Assembly (NCBI GenBank): GCA_937896305.1
Contig: CALBND010000139.1
Span: 1-11,559, forward strand
Reading direction: 5' to 3'
DNA: 11,559 nt
Source: an uncultured Actinomycetes bacterium
GTDB lineage: Bacteria; Actinomycetota; Actinomycetes; S36-B12; UBA5976
Position numbers and translations under genes: made by a program. The notes beneath the pieces are model-generated. The model did no database searches, was not told the DNA's origin, and saw nothing but the letters and a program-made list of their open reading frames with translations. Shown piece by piece: positions 5,419-11,559 of the stretch (position 1 is the stretch's first letter; each line of letters begins with the position of its first letter).

Positions 5419-7023
5419 GTGACTGACACCTCCTCCATGCTTTTGCCTGAATTAAGGCAAATGGCTACAAAGCTAGGCGTACCTGGCGCAGCAACAATGC
5501 GAAAAAGTGAACTTATCTCAGCAATCAATGAACGCGGAAATGGCGGAAATAAAAAAATGACAACAACTCCTGAAATCCCAGAAGATGGTGTGATCGAAGA
5601 ATTTATCGAAGTAGAAAACACTGCACCTGAACAAGAAGATGGTGAAGAAGACAGAAGTGAAGAAAGAACCGAAGATCGCGGAACTTACAACAGAGAAGAG
5701 CGCGGTTCTTACAATCGTGAAGACCGAAACAACAGATCAGATGATCGCGGCGGTTACAGAAGAAACGATCGAAATGACAGAAATGATCGCAATGACCGAA
5801 ATGACAGAAACACTCGTAGCAGATTTAGAGACCGCAGTCCTCGAAGAGACCGAGATGACTTCGAAATTTCAGAAGATGATGTTTTATTACCAGTAGCAGG
5901 AATTATCGATATCTTAGAAAATTATGCTTTCGTAAGAACTTCTGGATATCTTCCAGGTCCAAACGATGTTTATGTTTCTATGGGATTAGTTAGAAAATTT
6001 GGTTTAAGAAAAGGTGACGCAGTCACCGGTTCAATTCGTCAACCTAAAGAAGGCGAACAAAGACAAAAATTTAATCCACTTGTAAAAGTTGACACTATTA
6101 ATGGTTTAACACCAGAAGAGTCATCTAAAAGATTAGATTTCAACAAATTAACACCTCTTTATCCTCAAGAAAGATTAAGACTAGAAACTGAATCAAATAA
6201 CTTAACCACGCGCGTTATTGATTTAGTAGCCCCCATTGGTAAAGGTCAACGAGGATTAATTGTTTCCCCGCCAAAAGCTGGTAAAACAATGGTCTTGCAA
6301 GCAATTGCAAATGCGATCACGACTAACAATCCAGAAGTTCATTTAATGGTTGTTTTAGTTGACGAAAGACCTGAAGAAGTAACTGATATGCAACGCTCTG
6401 TTAAAGGTGAAGTTATTGCTTCTACTTTTGATAAGCCAGCAGAAGATCACACAATGGTTGCAGAGCTTTCAATTGAAAGAGCTAAAAGATTAGTTGAAAT
6501 GGGTCATGACGTTGTGATCCTGCTTGACTCGATGACCAGACTGGGCCGTGCTTATAACTTGTCTGCGCCACCTTCAGGAAGAATTCTTTCTGGTGGTGTT
6601 GACTCAGCAGCTCTTTATCCACCAAAGAAATTCTTTGGTGCTGCTCGAAATATTGAAAACGGTGGATCTTTAACAATCATTGCCACAGCTTTGGTTGAAA
6701 CAGGTTCTCGTATGGATGAAGTTATCTTCGAAGAATTTAAAGGTACCGGCAACATGGAACTTAAACTTGATCGCAAACTTGCTGATCGAAGAATTTTCCC
6801 AGCTGTTGATGTTGATGCTTCAGGTACACGTAAGGAAGAAATTCTGCTTAATCCAGATGAGCTAAAAGTCATTTGGACCCTAAGACGAGTCCTTCATGCC
6901 CTTGACTCACAACAAGCAATCGAACTGCTGCTCAACAAGTTGAGAGACACCAAAAGCAACTTTGATTTCTTGCTTCAGGTTCAAAAGACCACCCCAACTG
7001 CTAATGGCGAAGACGCCGATTAG
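5419..7023 (+). CDS. rho: Transcription termination factor Rho with a disordered Arg-rich insert
   Basis: Rho is a hexameric RNA-dependent ATPase and helicase that ends transcription on C-rich nascent RNA. The 534-residue protein (E. coli Rho has 419) has an N-terminal Rho_N helical segment (about 8-40), an acidic then Arg/Asn/Asp-rich low-complexity insert (about 65-150), and the cold-shock-like RNA-binding domain (about 155-230). The RecA-type ATPase follows, with Walker A PPKAGKT (284-290), VDERPEE (314-320), Walker B VVILLD (365-370), a Q-loop around GGVDSAALYPP (392-402) and an R-loop around KGTGN (441-445). LRR near 488-490 is where the arginine finger is expected. The insert is typical of actinobacterial Rho, where it adds RNA-binding capacity. 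The GTG start is supported by AAAGG at 5402-5406, with slightly long spacing; an in-frame ATG at 5437 is less likely. It is followed 36 bp later by rpmE. Confidence 0.98.
   Translation: MTDTSSMLLPELRQMATKLGVPGAATMRKSELISAINERGNGGNKKMTTTPEIPEDGVIEEFIEVENTAPEQEDGEEDRSEERTEDRGTYNREERGSYNREDRNNRSDDRGGYRRNDRNDRNDRNDRNDRNTRSRFRDRSPRRDRDDFEISEDDVLLPVAGIIDILENYAFVRTSGYLPGPNDVYVSMGLVRKFGLRKGDAVTGSIRQPKEGEQRQKFNPLVKVDTINGLTPEESSKRLDFNKLTPLYPQERLRLETESNNLTTRVIDLVAPIGKGQRGLIVSPPKAGKTMVLQAIANAITTNNPEVHLMVVLVDERPEEVTDMQRSVKGEVIASTFDKPAEDHTMVAELSIERAKRLVEMGHDVVILLDSMTRLGRAYNLSAPPSGRILSGGVDSAALYPPKKFFGAARNIENGGSLTIIATALVETGSRMDEVIFEEFKGTGNMELKLDRKLADRRIFPAVDVDASGTRKEEILLNPDELKVIWTLRRVLHALDSQQAIELLLNKLRDTKSNFDFLLQVQKTTPTANGEDAD
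5761..5811 (+). repeat. Tandem Arg-Asn-Asp coding repeat in rho
   Basis: Codons 115-131 of rho encode five consecutive R-N-D units followed by R-N, a 9-nt repeat with varied synonymous codons (AGA, CGA and CGC for Arg; AAC and AAT; GAT and GAC). Just before it, residues 87-94 and 95-102 form an 8-residue repeat (RGTYNREE then RGSYNRED). Mixed codons suggest an old repeat kept for its protein sequence rather than recent DNA slippage. Confidence 0.85.
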
Positions 7024-7059
7024 AATTAATCTAGAAATAGAAATAGGAGCACTCATCAG

Positions 7060-7278
7060 ATGAAACCTGAAATTCATCCAGCATACGAAGAAACAACAGT
7101 TTCTTGTTCATGCGGAACTAGTTTTCAAACTAGAAGCACAGCCAAAAATGGTGTGATGCATGCAGAAATTTGTCATCAGTGCCATCCGTTCTATACCGGT
7201 AAGCAAAAGATTTTGGATACCGCAGGTCGCGTATCTAAGTTCGAGAAGCGTTACGGAAAATCAGGCGCGAACAAATAG
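7060..7278 (+). CDS. rpmE: 50S ribosomal protein L31, zinc-binding (C+) type
   Basis: L31 sits at the central protuberance of the large ribosomal subunit and helps bridge the two subunits. The 72-residue protein has the complete zinc set: C16 and C18 (CSC) and C38 and C41 (CHQC). It is therefore the zinc-containing form rather than the zinc-free paralogue made under zinc starvation. Length is normal. The ATG start has an AGGAG Shine-Dalgarno at 7045-7049. It follows rho by 36 bp with no terminator between, so rho-rpmE is probably one transcript. A strong hairpin terminator begins 8 bp after its stop codon. Confidence 0.97.
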   Translation: MKPEIHPAYEETTVSCSCGTSFQTRSTAKNGVMHAEICHQCHPFYTGKQKILDTAGRVSKFEKRYGKSGANK

Positions 7279-7285
7279 CTTTAGT

Positions 7286-7346
7286 AACGGACGTCGGTGC
7301 GAGACAAGCAAATTTAGTTTGTCGAAACCGACGTCCGTTTTATTTT
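7286..7346 (+). terminator. Long intrinsic terminator-like hairpin after rpmE
   Basis: A perfect 13-bp stem, AACGGACGTCGGT (7286-7298) with ACCGACGTCCGTT (7327-7339), is followed by T-rich TTATTTT (7340-7346). Its apical region can form a second stem of 7 bp with one G-U pair, GACAAGC (7303-7309) with GTTTGTC (7317-7323), after a small internal loop. This is the clearest transcription stop in the window. It lies only 16 bp before the prfA Shine-Dalgarno, so it marks the end of rho-rpmE or acts as an attenuator for prfA. Confidence 0.85.
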
Positions 7347-7376
7347 GTCCAAAGTTTTTTTCAAAAGGAGGTTTAA

Positions 7377-8456
7377 ATGTTTGAAGGCGTAATTGATTTA
7401 GCAGCTGAATTAATTGAGCTTGAACATAAACTTTCTGACCCAACTTTGCATTCAGATCAAAACAAAGCCAGAGAAGTAGGTAGACGTTTTGCTGAATTAA
7501 AACCAATTGTTGCCACTTGGAGGCAATACCAACAAGTCGTAGAAGATCACGAAACAGCAATTGAACTATCAATGGATGATTCCAGTTTTAAAGCTGAAGC
7601 AGAAAACTTGTCTTTGAAAAAAGATGAACTAACCGAAATCTTACAAAAGATGTTAATTCCTAGAGACCCACTTGATGGAAAAGATGTAATTGTGGAAGTT
7701 AAGTCTGGAGAAGGTGGCGAAGAGTCAGCATTATTTGCAGGAGACTTAGTTCGAATGTATTTAAGGTTTGCAGAAAAACGTGGTTGGAAAGCAGAATTAA
7801 TTGATGCCGTTGATTCAGATATGGGCGGATACAAAAATGCTTCAATTGCTATGAAAGCAAAAGGTAACCCCGAATTAGGAACAGCGCCTTATGCCTGGAT
7901 GAAACATGAAGGTGGAGTGCATCGAGTACAAAGAGTTCCTGTTACAGAATCACAAGGAAGAGTTCACACTTCAGCAGCGGGCGTTTTAGTTTTTCCAGAA
8001 GCTGAAGAAATCGATGTGCAAATTATCCCAGAAGAGATTCGTGTCGATGTTTATCGTTCATCTGGCCCAGGTGGGCAAAGTGTTAACACCACAGACTCTG
8101 CAGTAAGAATTACCCACATTCCAACTGGAATAGTAGTTTCTTGTCAAAATGAAAAAAGTCAATTACAAAATAAAGAATCAGCATTAAGAATATTGAGAGC
8201 AAGACTTTTATCAGCTGCTGAAGAAGCTCGAGCTGAAAAAGATTCAGCCTCTAGAAAATCACAAGTTAGAACAGTTGATAGATCTGAAAGAATTAGAACC
8301 TACAATTTTCCAGAAAATCGTTTAACAGATCATCGAACTGGGTATAAGTCTCATAACCTAGATCAAATATTAAACGGTGATTTGGATCCTGTGTTGCAAT
8401 CTTGTGTGGATATGGAAATCACACAAAAGTTAGCTGAGGTTGGCGATACTCGGTGA
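7377..8456 (+). CDS. prfA: Peptide chain release factor 1 (RF1)
   Basis: RF1 recognises UAA and UAG stop codons and triggers peptide release on the ribosome. The 359-residue protein has the RF1 tripeptide anticodon PVT (188-190) within HRVQRVPVTESQGRVHTSA. RF2 would carry SPF here, so this is RF1. The catalytic GGQ is at 232-234 in SSGPGGQSVN. The ATG start has a near-perfect Shine-Dalgarno (AAAAGGAGG, 7363-7371), 5 nt away. It is the first gene after the hairpin terminator. I see no clear promoter in the short gap, so expression may need read-through or a promoter inside rpmE or the hairpin region. Its stop TGA overlaps the GTG start of prmC by four bases (GTGA), coupling it to the enzyme that modifies its GGQ glutamine. 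Confidence 0.98.
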   Translation: MFEGVIDLAAELIELEHKLSDPTLHSDQNKAREVGRRFAELKPIVATWRQYQQVVEDHETAIELSMDDSSFKAEAENLSLKKDELTEILQKMLIPRDPLDGKDVIVEVKSGEGGEESALFAGDLVRMYLRFAEKRGWKAELIDAVDSDMGGYKNASIAMKAKGNPELGTAPYAWMKHEGGVHRVQRVPVTESQGRVHTSAAGVLVFPEAEEIDVQIIPEEIRVDVYRSSGPGGQSVNTTDSAVRITHIPTGIVVSCQNEKSQLQNKESALRILRARLLSAAEEARAEKDSASRKSQVRTVDRSERIRTYNFPENRLTDHRTGYKSHNLDQILNGDLDPVLQSCVDMEITQKLAEVGDTR

Positions 8457-9349
8457 GTAACCCAACAAGAACTATCTTAGTTGATATTGAATTAAGATTA
8501 AAGAAAGTTGGAGTTCCTAGCCCAAGATTTGATGCTGAATCTTTGATGGCATTTAGTTTAGGAATTGAAAGAAAAAGATTAGGTTTACAACAAGAAATAA
8601 CATCCGATCAGTTAAGAATACTTGAATCTTTAGTTGAGAAAAGATTGAGACGAGTTCCCCTCCAACATATTTTGGGCGAACAAGGTTTTCGAAGAATTGT
8701 TTTGAATGTTGGTCCTGGGGTCTTTATTCCTCGACCAGAAACAGAACTACTTGTTGAATCAGCAATCAGATATTTAAATGAATTAGCTAGTAAACCTAAA
8801 ATTGTTTTTGATTTGTGTGCTGGATCTGGGGCGATTGCTCTATCAATTGCTTGCGAGGTTCAAAATTGTGAAGTCATCGCTCTAGAAAAATCTAGGGAAG
8901 CCTTTGTTTATCTTGAGAAAAATTTGCAAGCAAACAGTGAAAAAATTATTGAGAATAACTCATCAGTTAAATTAGTAAATGCAGATATTTCTTCTAATCT
9001 AGATATTTTAAATTCCTATTTAACAAAAGTAGATGCCATTGTTTCAAATCCTCCCTATATTCCAGATAAAATGATTCCTCGAGAGCCAGAAGTTAAAGAC
9101 TTTGAACCAGGGATGGCACTTTTTGGCGGACCAGATGGTCTTAATGTAGTGCGCGAAGTATTAAATATTTCTGATTCCTTTCTTAAATCAAGAGGCTTCA
9201 TCGGAATTGAACATGCTGATGTGCAAGGCTCAAGTGTGGAAGAAACAGGTGTTCCTTATTTAATAAAACAAACTAATTCTTATTCAAAAATAGAAGATCG
9301 AAGAGATCTAAATGGTGTATCAAGATACACCGTGGCGATAAAAAATTAA
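8453..9349 (+). CDS. prmC: Release factor glutamine methyltransferase
   Basis: PrmC (HemK) transfers a methyl group from S-adenosylmethionine to the side-chain amide of the GGQ glutamine in release factors, which speeds peptide release. The 298-residue protein has an N-terminal helical domain that binds the release factor (about 1-80), the conserved IPRPETELL (92-100), the SAM-binding motif DLCAGSGA (120-127) and the catalytic NPPY (199-202), which separates it from rRNA and DNA amide methylases by context. It starts at GTG overlapping the prfA stop, so translation is coupled to its main substrate. The stop is one base before tsaC. Length and motifs are ordinary. The older hemK name reflects a withdrawn heme role. 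Confidence 0.96.
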   Translation: MSNPTRTILVDIELRLKKVGVPSPRFDAESLMAFSLGIERKRLGLQQEITSDQLRILESLVEKRLRRVPLQHILGEQGFRRIVLNVGPGVFIPRPETELLVESAIRYLNELASKPKIVFDLCAGSGAIALSIACEVQNCEVIALEKSREAFVYLEKNLQANSEKIIENNSSVKLVNADISSNLDILNSYLTKVDAIVSNPPYIPDKMIPREPEVKDFEPGMALFGGPDGLNVVREVLNISDSFLKSRGFIGIEHADVQGSSVEETGVPYLIKQTNSYSKIEDRRDLNGVSRYTVAIKN

Positions 9350-9350
9350 C

Positions 9351-9998
9351 ATGATCCGTAAATTTTCGATGCAAGATCCATTGGCCAGAAAAGATGGTTT
9401 AATTGCTGCGAGTGCTGCGGCTAAACGTGGTGATTTAGTGGTTTTGCCAACCGACACAGTTTATGGTTTAGGAACTGATGCTTTTTCTAAAACTGGACCA
9501 GGAAAATTATTAGCCGCTAAAAATCGAGGTCGAGATATGCCAATTCCTGTTTTAGTTGGACATGTTAAAGCTTTGGATGGGCTGGGATACAAAGTAGATA
9601 ACTTAACAAAATCATTAGCAGAAGCTTTTTGGCCAGGAGCTTTAACAATTGTGGTAAAAATGCAACCAACTTTGAACTGGGATTTAGGAGACACCAACCA
9701 AACTGTGGCCTTAAGAATGCCCTTAAATCCAATTGCTATTGAATTGTTAAATTCTGTTGGCCCTATGGCTGTTAGCTCTGCCAATAAAACTGGTATGCCA
9801 GCGGCAACAAATGTTGATGAAGCAATTGAACAGTTAGGCGAATCTGTCACTATTTACTTGGACGGGGGACCCACACCAGGAAATGTAGCCTCCACCATTA
9901 TTGATGTCACAGGTCTTGAGTTGAAAATTTTAAGATTAGGAGCACTTTCTCTCGAGCAGATTCGAGAAGTTGTGCCTAATATTGAGTTAGCACCATAG
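9351..9998 (+). CDS. tsaC: L-threonylcarbamoyladenylate synthase (TsaC/YrdC/YwlC family)
   Basis: This enzyme makes threonylcarbamoyl-AMP from L-threonine, bicarbonate and ATP, the first step of t6A modification at position 37 of ANN-decoding tRNAs. The 215-residue protein is a single YrdC domain without the extra C-terminal Sua5 domain. It has PTDTVYGLGTDA (33-44), the basic KNRGR (57-61) followed by DMPIPVLVG, and SSANKTG (142-148), matching the family's K-x-R and S-x-N nucleotide-binding signatures. The C-terminal GPTPGNVASTIIDV (173-186) is typical. The ATG at 9351 is one base after the prmC stop. A second in-frame ATG (codon 7) is possible, but the first keeps the usual tight spacing. 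Its substrate threonine is made by the hom-thrC-thrB genes about 4 kb upstream. The name sua5 or ywlC would fit equally. Confidence 0.95.
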   Translation: MIRKFSMQDPLARKDGLIAASAAAKRGDLVVLPTDTVYGLGTDAFSKTGPGKLLAAKNRGRDMPIPVLVGHVKALDGLGYKVDNLTKSLAEAFWPGALTIVVKMQPTLNWDLGDTNQTVALRMPLNPIAIELLNSVGPMAVSSANKTGMPAATNVDEAIEQLGESVTIYLDGGPTPGNVASTIIDVTGLELKILRLGALSLEQIREVVPNIELAP

Positions 9999-10032
9999 GA
10001 TTAGGGCCTTATCTGATTAGGAGGAAATAAAA

Positions 10033-11292
10033 ATGGGTAATGATGTTTTTTGGGGCCCAGACTGGGATGAATTAGCAAATCAAGATCCAGAAATTTCTTC
10101 TTTACTTCTTAAAGAATTAGATAGAGCAAGAAATGGTTTGCAATTAATTGCTAGCGAAAATTTCACTTCACCAGCAGTCTTAGCTGCTATGGGAAGTACT
10201 TTCAGTAATAAATATGCCGAAGGATATCCGGGTAAAAGATATTACGGTGGCTGTTCTGTTGTAGATGAAGCAGAAATAATTGGCATTGAAAGAGCAAAGA
10301 AACTATTTGGTGCAGATCACGCAAATTTACAACCACATTCTGGTGCTAGTGCCAATATTGCAGTTTATGGAGCATTTACTAAACCAGGTGACACAATTTT
10401 AGCTATGAGCCTTGCTCAAGGTGGTCACTTAACTCATGGATCCCCAGTAAGTTTTTCTGGTAAATGGTTTAATCCAATTGGTTACTCAGTTGATCCTAAA
10501 ACAGAACTAATTGATTATGACAACGTAAGAGATTTAGCAAAACAACATAAACCAAAAATGATTGTTGCTGGTGCAACTGCATATCCTCGTTTAGTTGATT
10601 TCAAATTGATGCGAGAAATAGCTGATGAAGTAGGGGCAATTCTTTGGGTAGATGCAGCACACTTCATTGGTTTGGTTGCAGGTAAAGCAATCCCAAGTCC
10701 TGTTCCATATGCAGATGTTGTTTCTTTCACAACACACAAAGTGTTACGTGGACCTCGCGGTGGAATGATTGTTTGCAAAGCAGAACATGCACAAGCAATT
10801 GATAAAGCAGTATTCCCAATGATGCAAGGTGGACCATTAATGAATGGCGTTGCTGCAAAAGCTGTGGCATTAAAAGAATGCGCAACACCTGAATATCAGC
10901 AATACACGAAAAATGTTATTGCAAACGCACAAGCAGTTTCGGAAGAATTAAAAATTCAAGGCATGAGACCAGTTTCTGGTGGAACCGATACTCATCTTGT
11001 TTTGTTAGATATTTCACCTGTTGGAGTTACTGGTAAAGATGCAGAAAAACGCTGCGATGCTGCCAGAATCACATTAAATAAAAATCCAATTCCAAATGAT
11101 CCACTGCCACCAATGACAGCAAGTGGAATCAGAGTTGGAACTCCTTCTGTGACAACTCAGGGAATGGGAATTCCTGAAATGAAAAAGATTGCTTCCTATA
11201 TTGCTCAAGCAGTTAAGACTGAAGGTGATTCTTCAGCAATTGCTGAAGAAGTTACCAAACTTTGCAAGTCATTTCCTGCTTACGCTAGATAA
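10033..11292 (+). CDS. glyA: Serine hydroxymethyltransferase
   Basis: GlyA interconverts serine plus tetrahydrofolate with glycine plus 5,10-methylene-tetrahydrofolate using PLP. It is the main cellular source of one-carbon units. The 419-residue protein, normal in length, has LIASENF (38-44), the YAEGYPGKRYYGG signature (61-73), HSGASAN (102-108), WVDAAHFIGL (205-214) and the PLP motif TTHKVLRGPRGG (233-244) with K236 as the Schiff-base lysine. A strong Shine-Dalgarno (AGGAGG, 10019-10024) lies 8 nt before the ATG. The 34-bp gap after tsaC holds a short GATTAGG direct repeat (9999-10005 and 10015-10021) that probably has no function, and no terminator. Another 20 bp without a terminator separates it from the wecA-like gene, so all may share a transcript. 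I recall a similar place for glyA in some actinobacteria, but not in M. tuberculosis. Confidence 0.98.
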   Translation: MGNDVFWGPDWDELANQDPEISSLLLKELDRARNGLQLIASENFTSPAVLAAMGSTFSNKYAEGYPGKRYYGGCSVVDEAEIIGIERAKKLFGADHANLQPHSGASANIAVYGAFTKPGDTILAMSLAQGGHLTHGSPVSFSGKWFNPIGYSVDPKTELIDYDNVRDLAKQHKPKMIVAGATAYPRLVDFKLMREIADEVGAILWVDAAHFIGLVAGKAIPSPVPYADVVSFTTHKVLRGPRGGMIVCKAEHAQAIDKAVFPMMQGGPLMNGVAAKAVALKECATPEYQQYTKNVIANAQAVSEELKIQGMRPVSGGTDTHLVLLDISPVGVTGKDAEKRCDAARITLNKNPIPNDPLPPMTASGIRVGTPSVTTQGMGIPEMKKIASYIAQAVKTEGDSSAIAEEVTKLCKSFPAYAR

Positions 11293-11312
11293 ATAAAACA
11301 GAAAGTAGTGAC

Positions 11313-11559
11313 GTGCGAGAGTATTTAATAGTTTTACTTGCTACTGCTGTTATTACTTATTTGACTACTCCTATTGCTAGATATACAGCTTTACGATTTG
11401 GGTTTATGGCCAATGTTCGCGATAGAGATGTGCACGATAGACCTATTCCACGTTTAGGTGGTTTAGCAATGGTGGCGGGACTACTTTCTGGTCTAGCTCT
11501 TGCATCGCAACTGCCTTTAATTAGTAACGTCTTTGACGATGTAGGCCAGGTAAGAGCTC
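11313..11559 (+). CDS. WecA/Rfe-like polyprenyl-phosphate sugar-1-phosphate transferase, 5' part
   Basis: This gene runs off the window after 82 codons. It starts at GTG 11313 (MREYLIVLL), with a weak purine run GAAAG at 11301-11305 as ribosome site. Residues about 4-22 form a first membrane helix. Residues 36-48 (NVRDRDVHDRPIP) followed by RLGG match the cytoplasmic loop of the MraY/WecA family (D-x-x-H-x-x-P-x-PRLGG), and a second helix follows (about 52-68). Family members move a GlcNAc- or MurNAc-type sugar phosphate from a UDP-sugar to undecaprenyl or decaprenyl phosphate to begin cell-envelope glycan assembly. Actinobacterial rfe genes in this neighbourhood start with a very similar MREYLLVL and lie just upstream of the ATP synthase operon. 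I favour the WecA type over MraY because of that context. The catalytic residues further on are not visible. Confidence 0.88.
   Translation, partial: MREYLIVLLATAVITYLTTPIARYTALRFGFMANVRDRDVHDRPIPRLGGLAMVAGLLSGLALASQLPLISNVFDDVGQVRA

Noticed and set aside
5639..5896. 85-codon plus-strand frame inside rho, rich in Thr, Glu and Met
   Set aside because: It is the +1 frame of the Arg/Asn/Asp repeat in rho; its apparent repeats are a by-product of that sequence.
7261..7572. 103-codon minus-strand frame across the terminator and the start of prfA
   Set aside because: It runs through the hairpin terminator and the prfA coding start, and has no family features.
9461..9850. 129-codon open frame antisense to tsaC
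   Set aside because: It is fully inside a well-supported gene, has no ribosome site or recognisable domain, and reads as the reverse shadow of tsaC.
9999..10021. GATTAGG direct repeat between tsaC and glyA
   Set aside because: It is a 7-bp repeat in a 34-bp gap, with the second copy overlapping the Shine-Dalgarno; easily chance.
1..11559. Mobile elements, CRISPR arrays, tRNA or rRNA genes, defence or toxin-antitoxin genes
   Set aside because: I looked for transposase or integrase motifs, regular repeats with spacers, cloverleaf patterns and paired small genes, and found none.

Overview
The window is an AT-rich stretch (about 38% G+C from spot counts of a few lines, ranging from roughly 22 to 42%) with a gene order I recognise from Actinobacteria: lysA, hom, thrC, thrB, rho, rpmE, prfA, prmC, tsaC, glyA, then a wecA/rfe-type gene. 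From memory, Mycobacterium tuberculosis has almost the same series (lysA-thrA-thrC-thrB-rho-rpmE-prfA-prmC-sua5-rfe, followed by the ATP synthase genes). Actinobacterial synteny, low G+C, tight spacing (1-bp gaps, a 4-bp overlap) and an Arg-rich insert in Rho together suggest a streamlined planktonic actinobacterium, such as the Nanopelagicales/acI freshwater group or a relative. The order is well supported; the exact lineage is inference.

Layout: (1) Bases 1-886 hold the 3' two-thirds of lysA, cut by the window edge. (2) Bases 867-1790, minus strand, hold a ten-helix EamA/DMT exporter whose end overlaps the end of lysA by 20 bp and whose start faces hom. It interrupts the usual lysA-hom junction and is the main accessory feature. 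(3) Bases 1877-5154 hold hom-thrC-thrB, the threonine branch from aspartate semialdehyde, with 1-bp spacers. (4) Bases 5155-5418 are a 264-bp non-coding rho leader, the longest gene-free stretch. It holds a promoter candidate, a possible H-type pseudoknot, an imperfect direct repeat and a small hairpin that covers the rho Shine-Dalgarno. (5) Bases 5419-7278 hold rho and rpmE, closed by a long intrinsic terminator-like hairpin. (6) Bases 7377-11292 hold prfA, prmC, tsaC and glyA. (7) Bases 11313-11559 hold the first 82 codons of a WecA/MraY-type sugar-phosphate transferase.

How the genes fit together: LysA and Hom-ThrC-ThrB complete the two aspartate-family branches (lysine, threonine). The exporter may handle amino acids or related metabolites, but its substrate is unknown. 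Rho terminates transcription, L31 is a ribosomal protein, RF1 (prfA) terminates translation, and PrmC methylates the glutamine of the RF1 GGQ motif. TsaC uses threonine to begin t6A synthesis on tRNA, and GlyA makes glycine and one-carbon units from serine.

Almost everything here is conserved core metabolism and information processing. I found no mobile element, CRISPR array, tRNA, rRNA or defence system. The best candidates for something undescribed are the structured rho leader and the exporter inserted between lysA and hom. Both are modest, testable observations rather than a clear new system.
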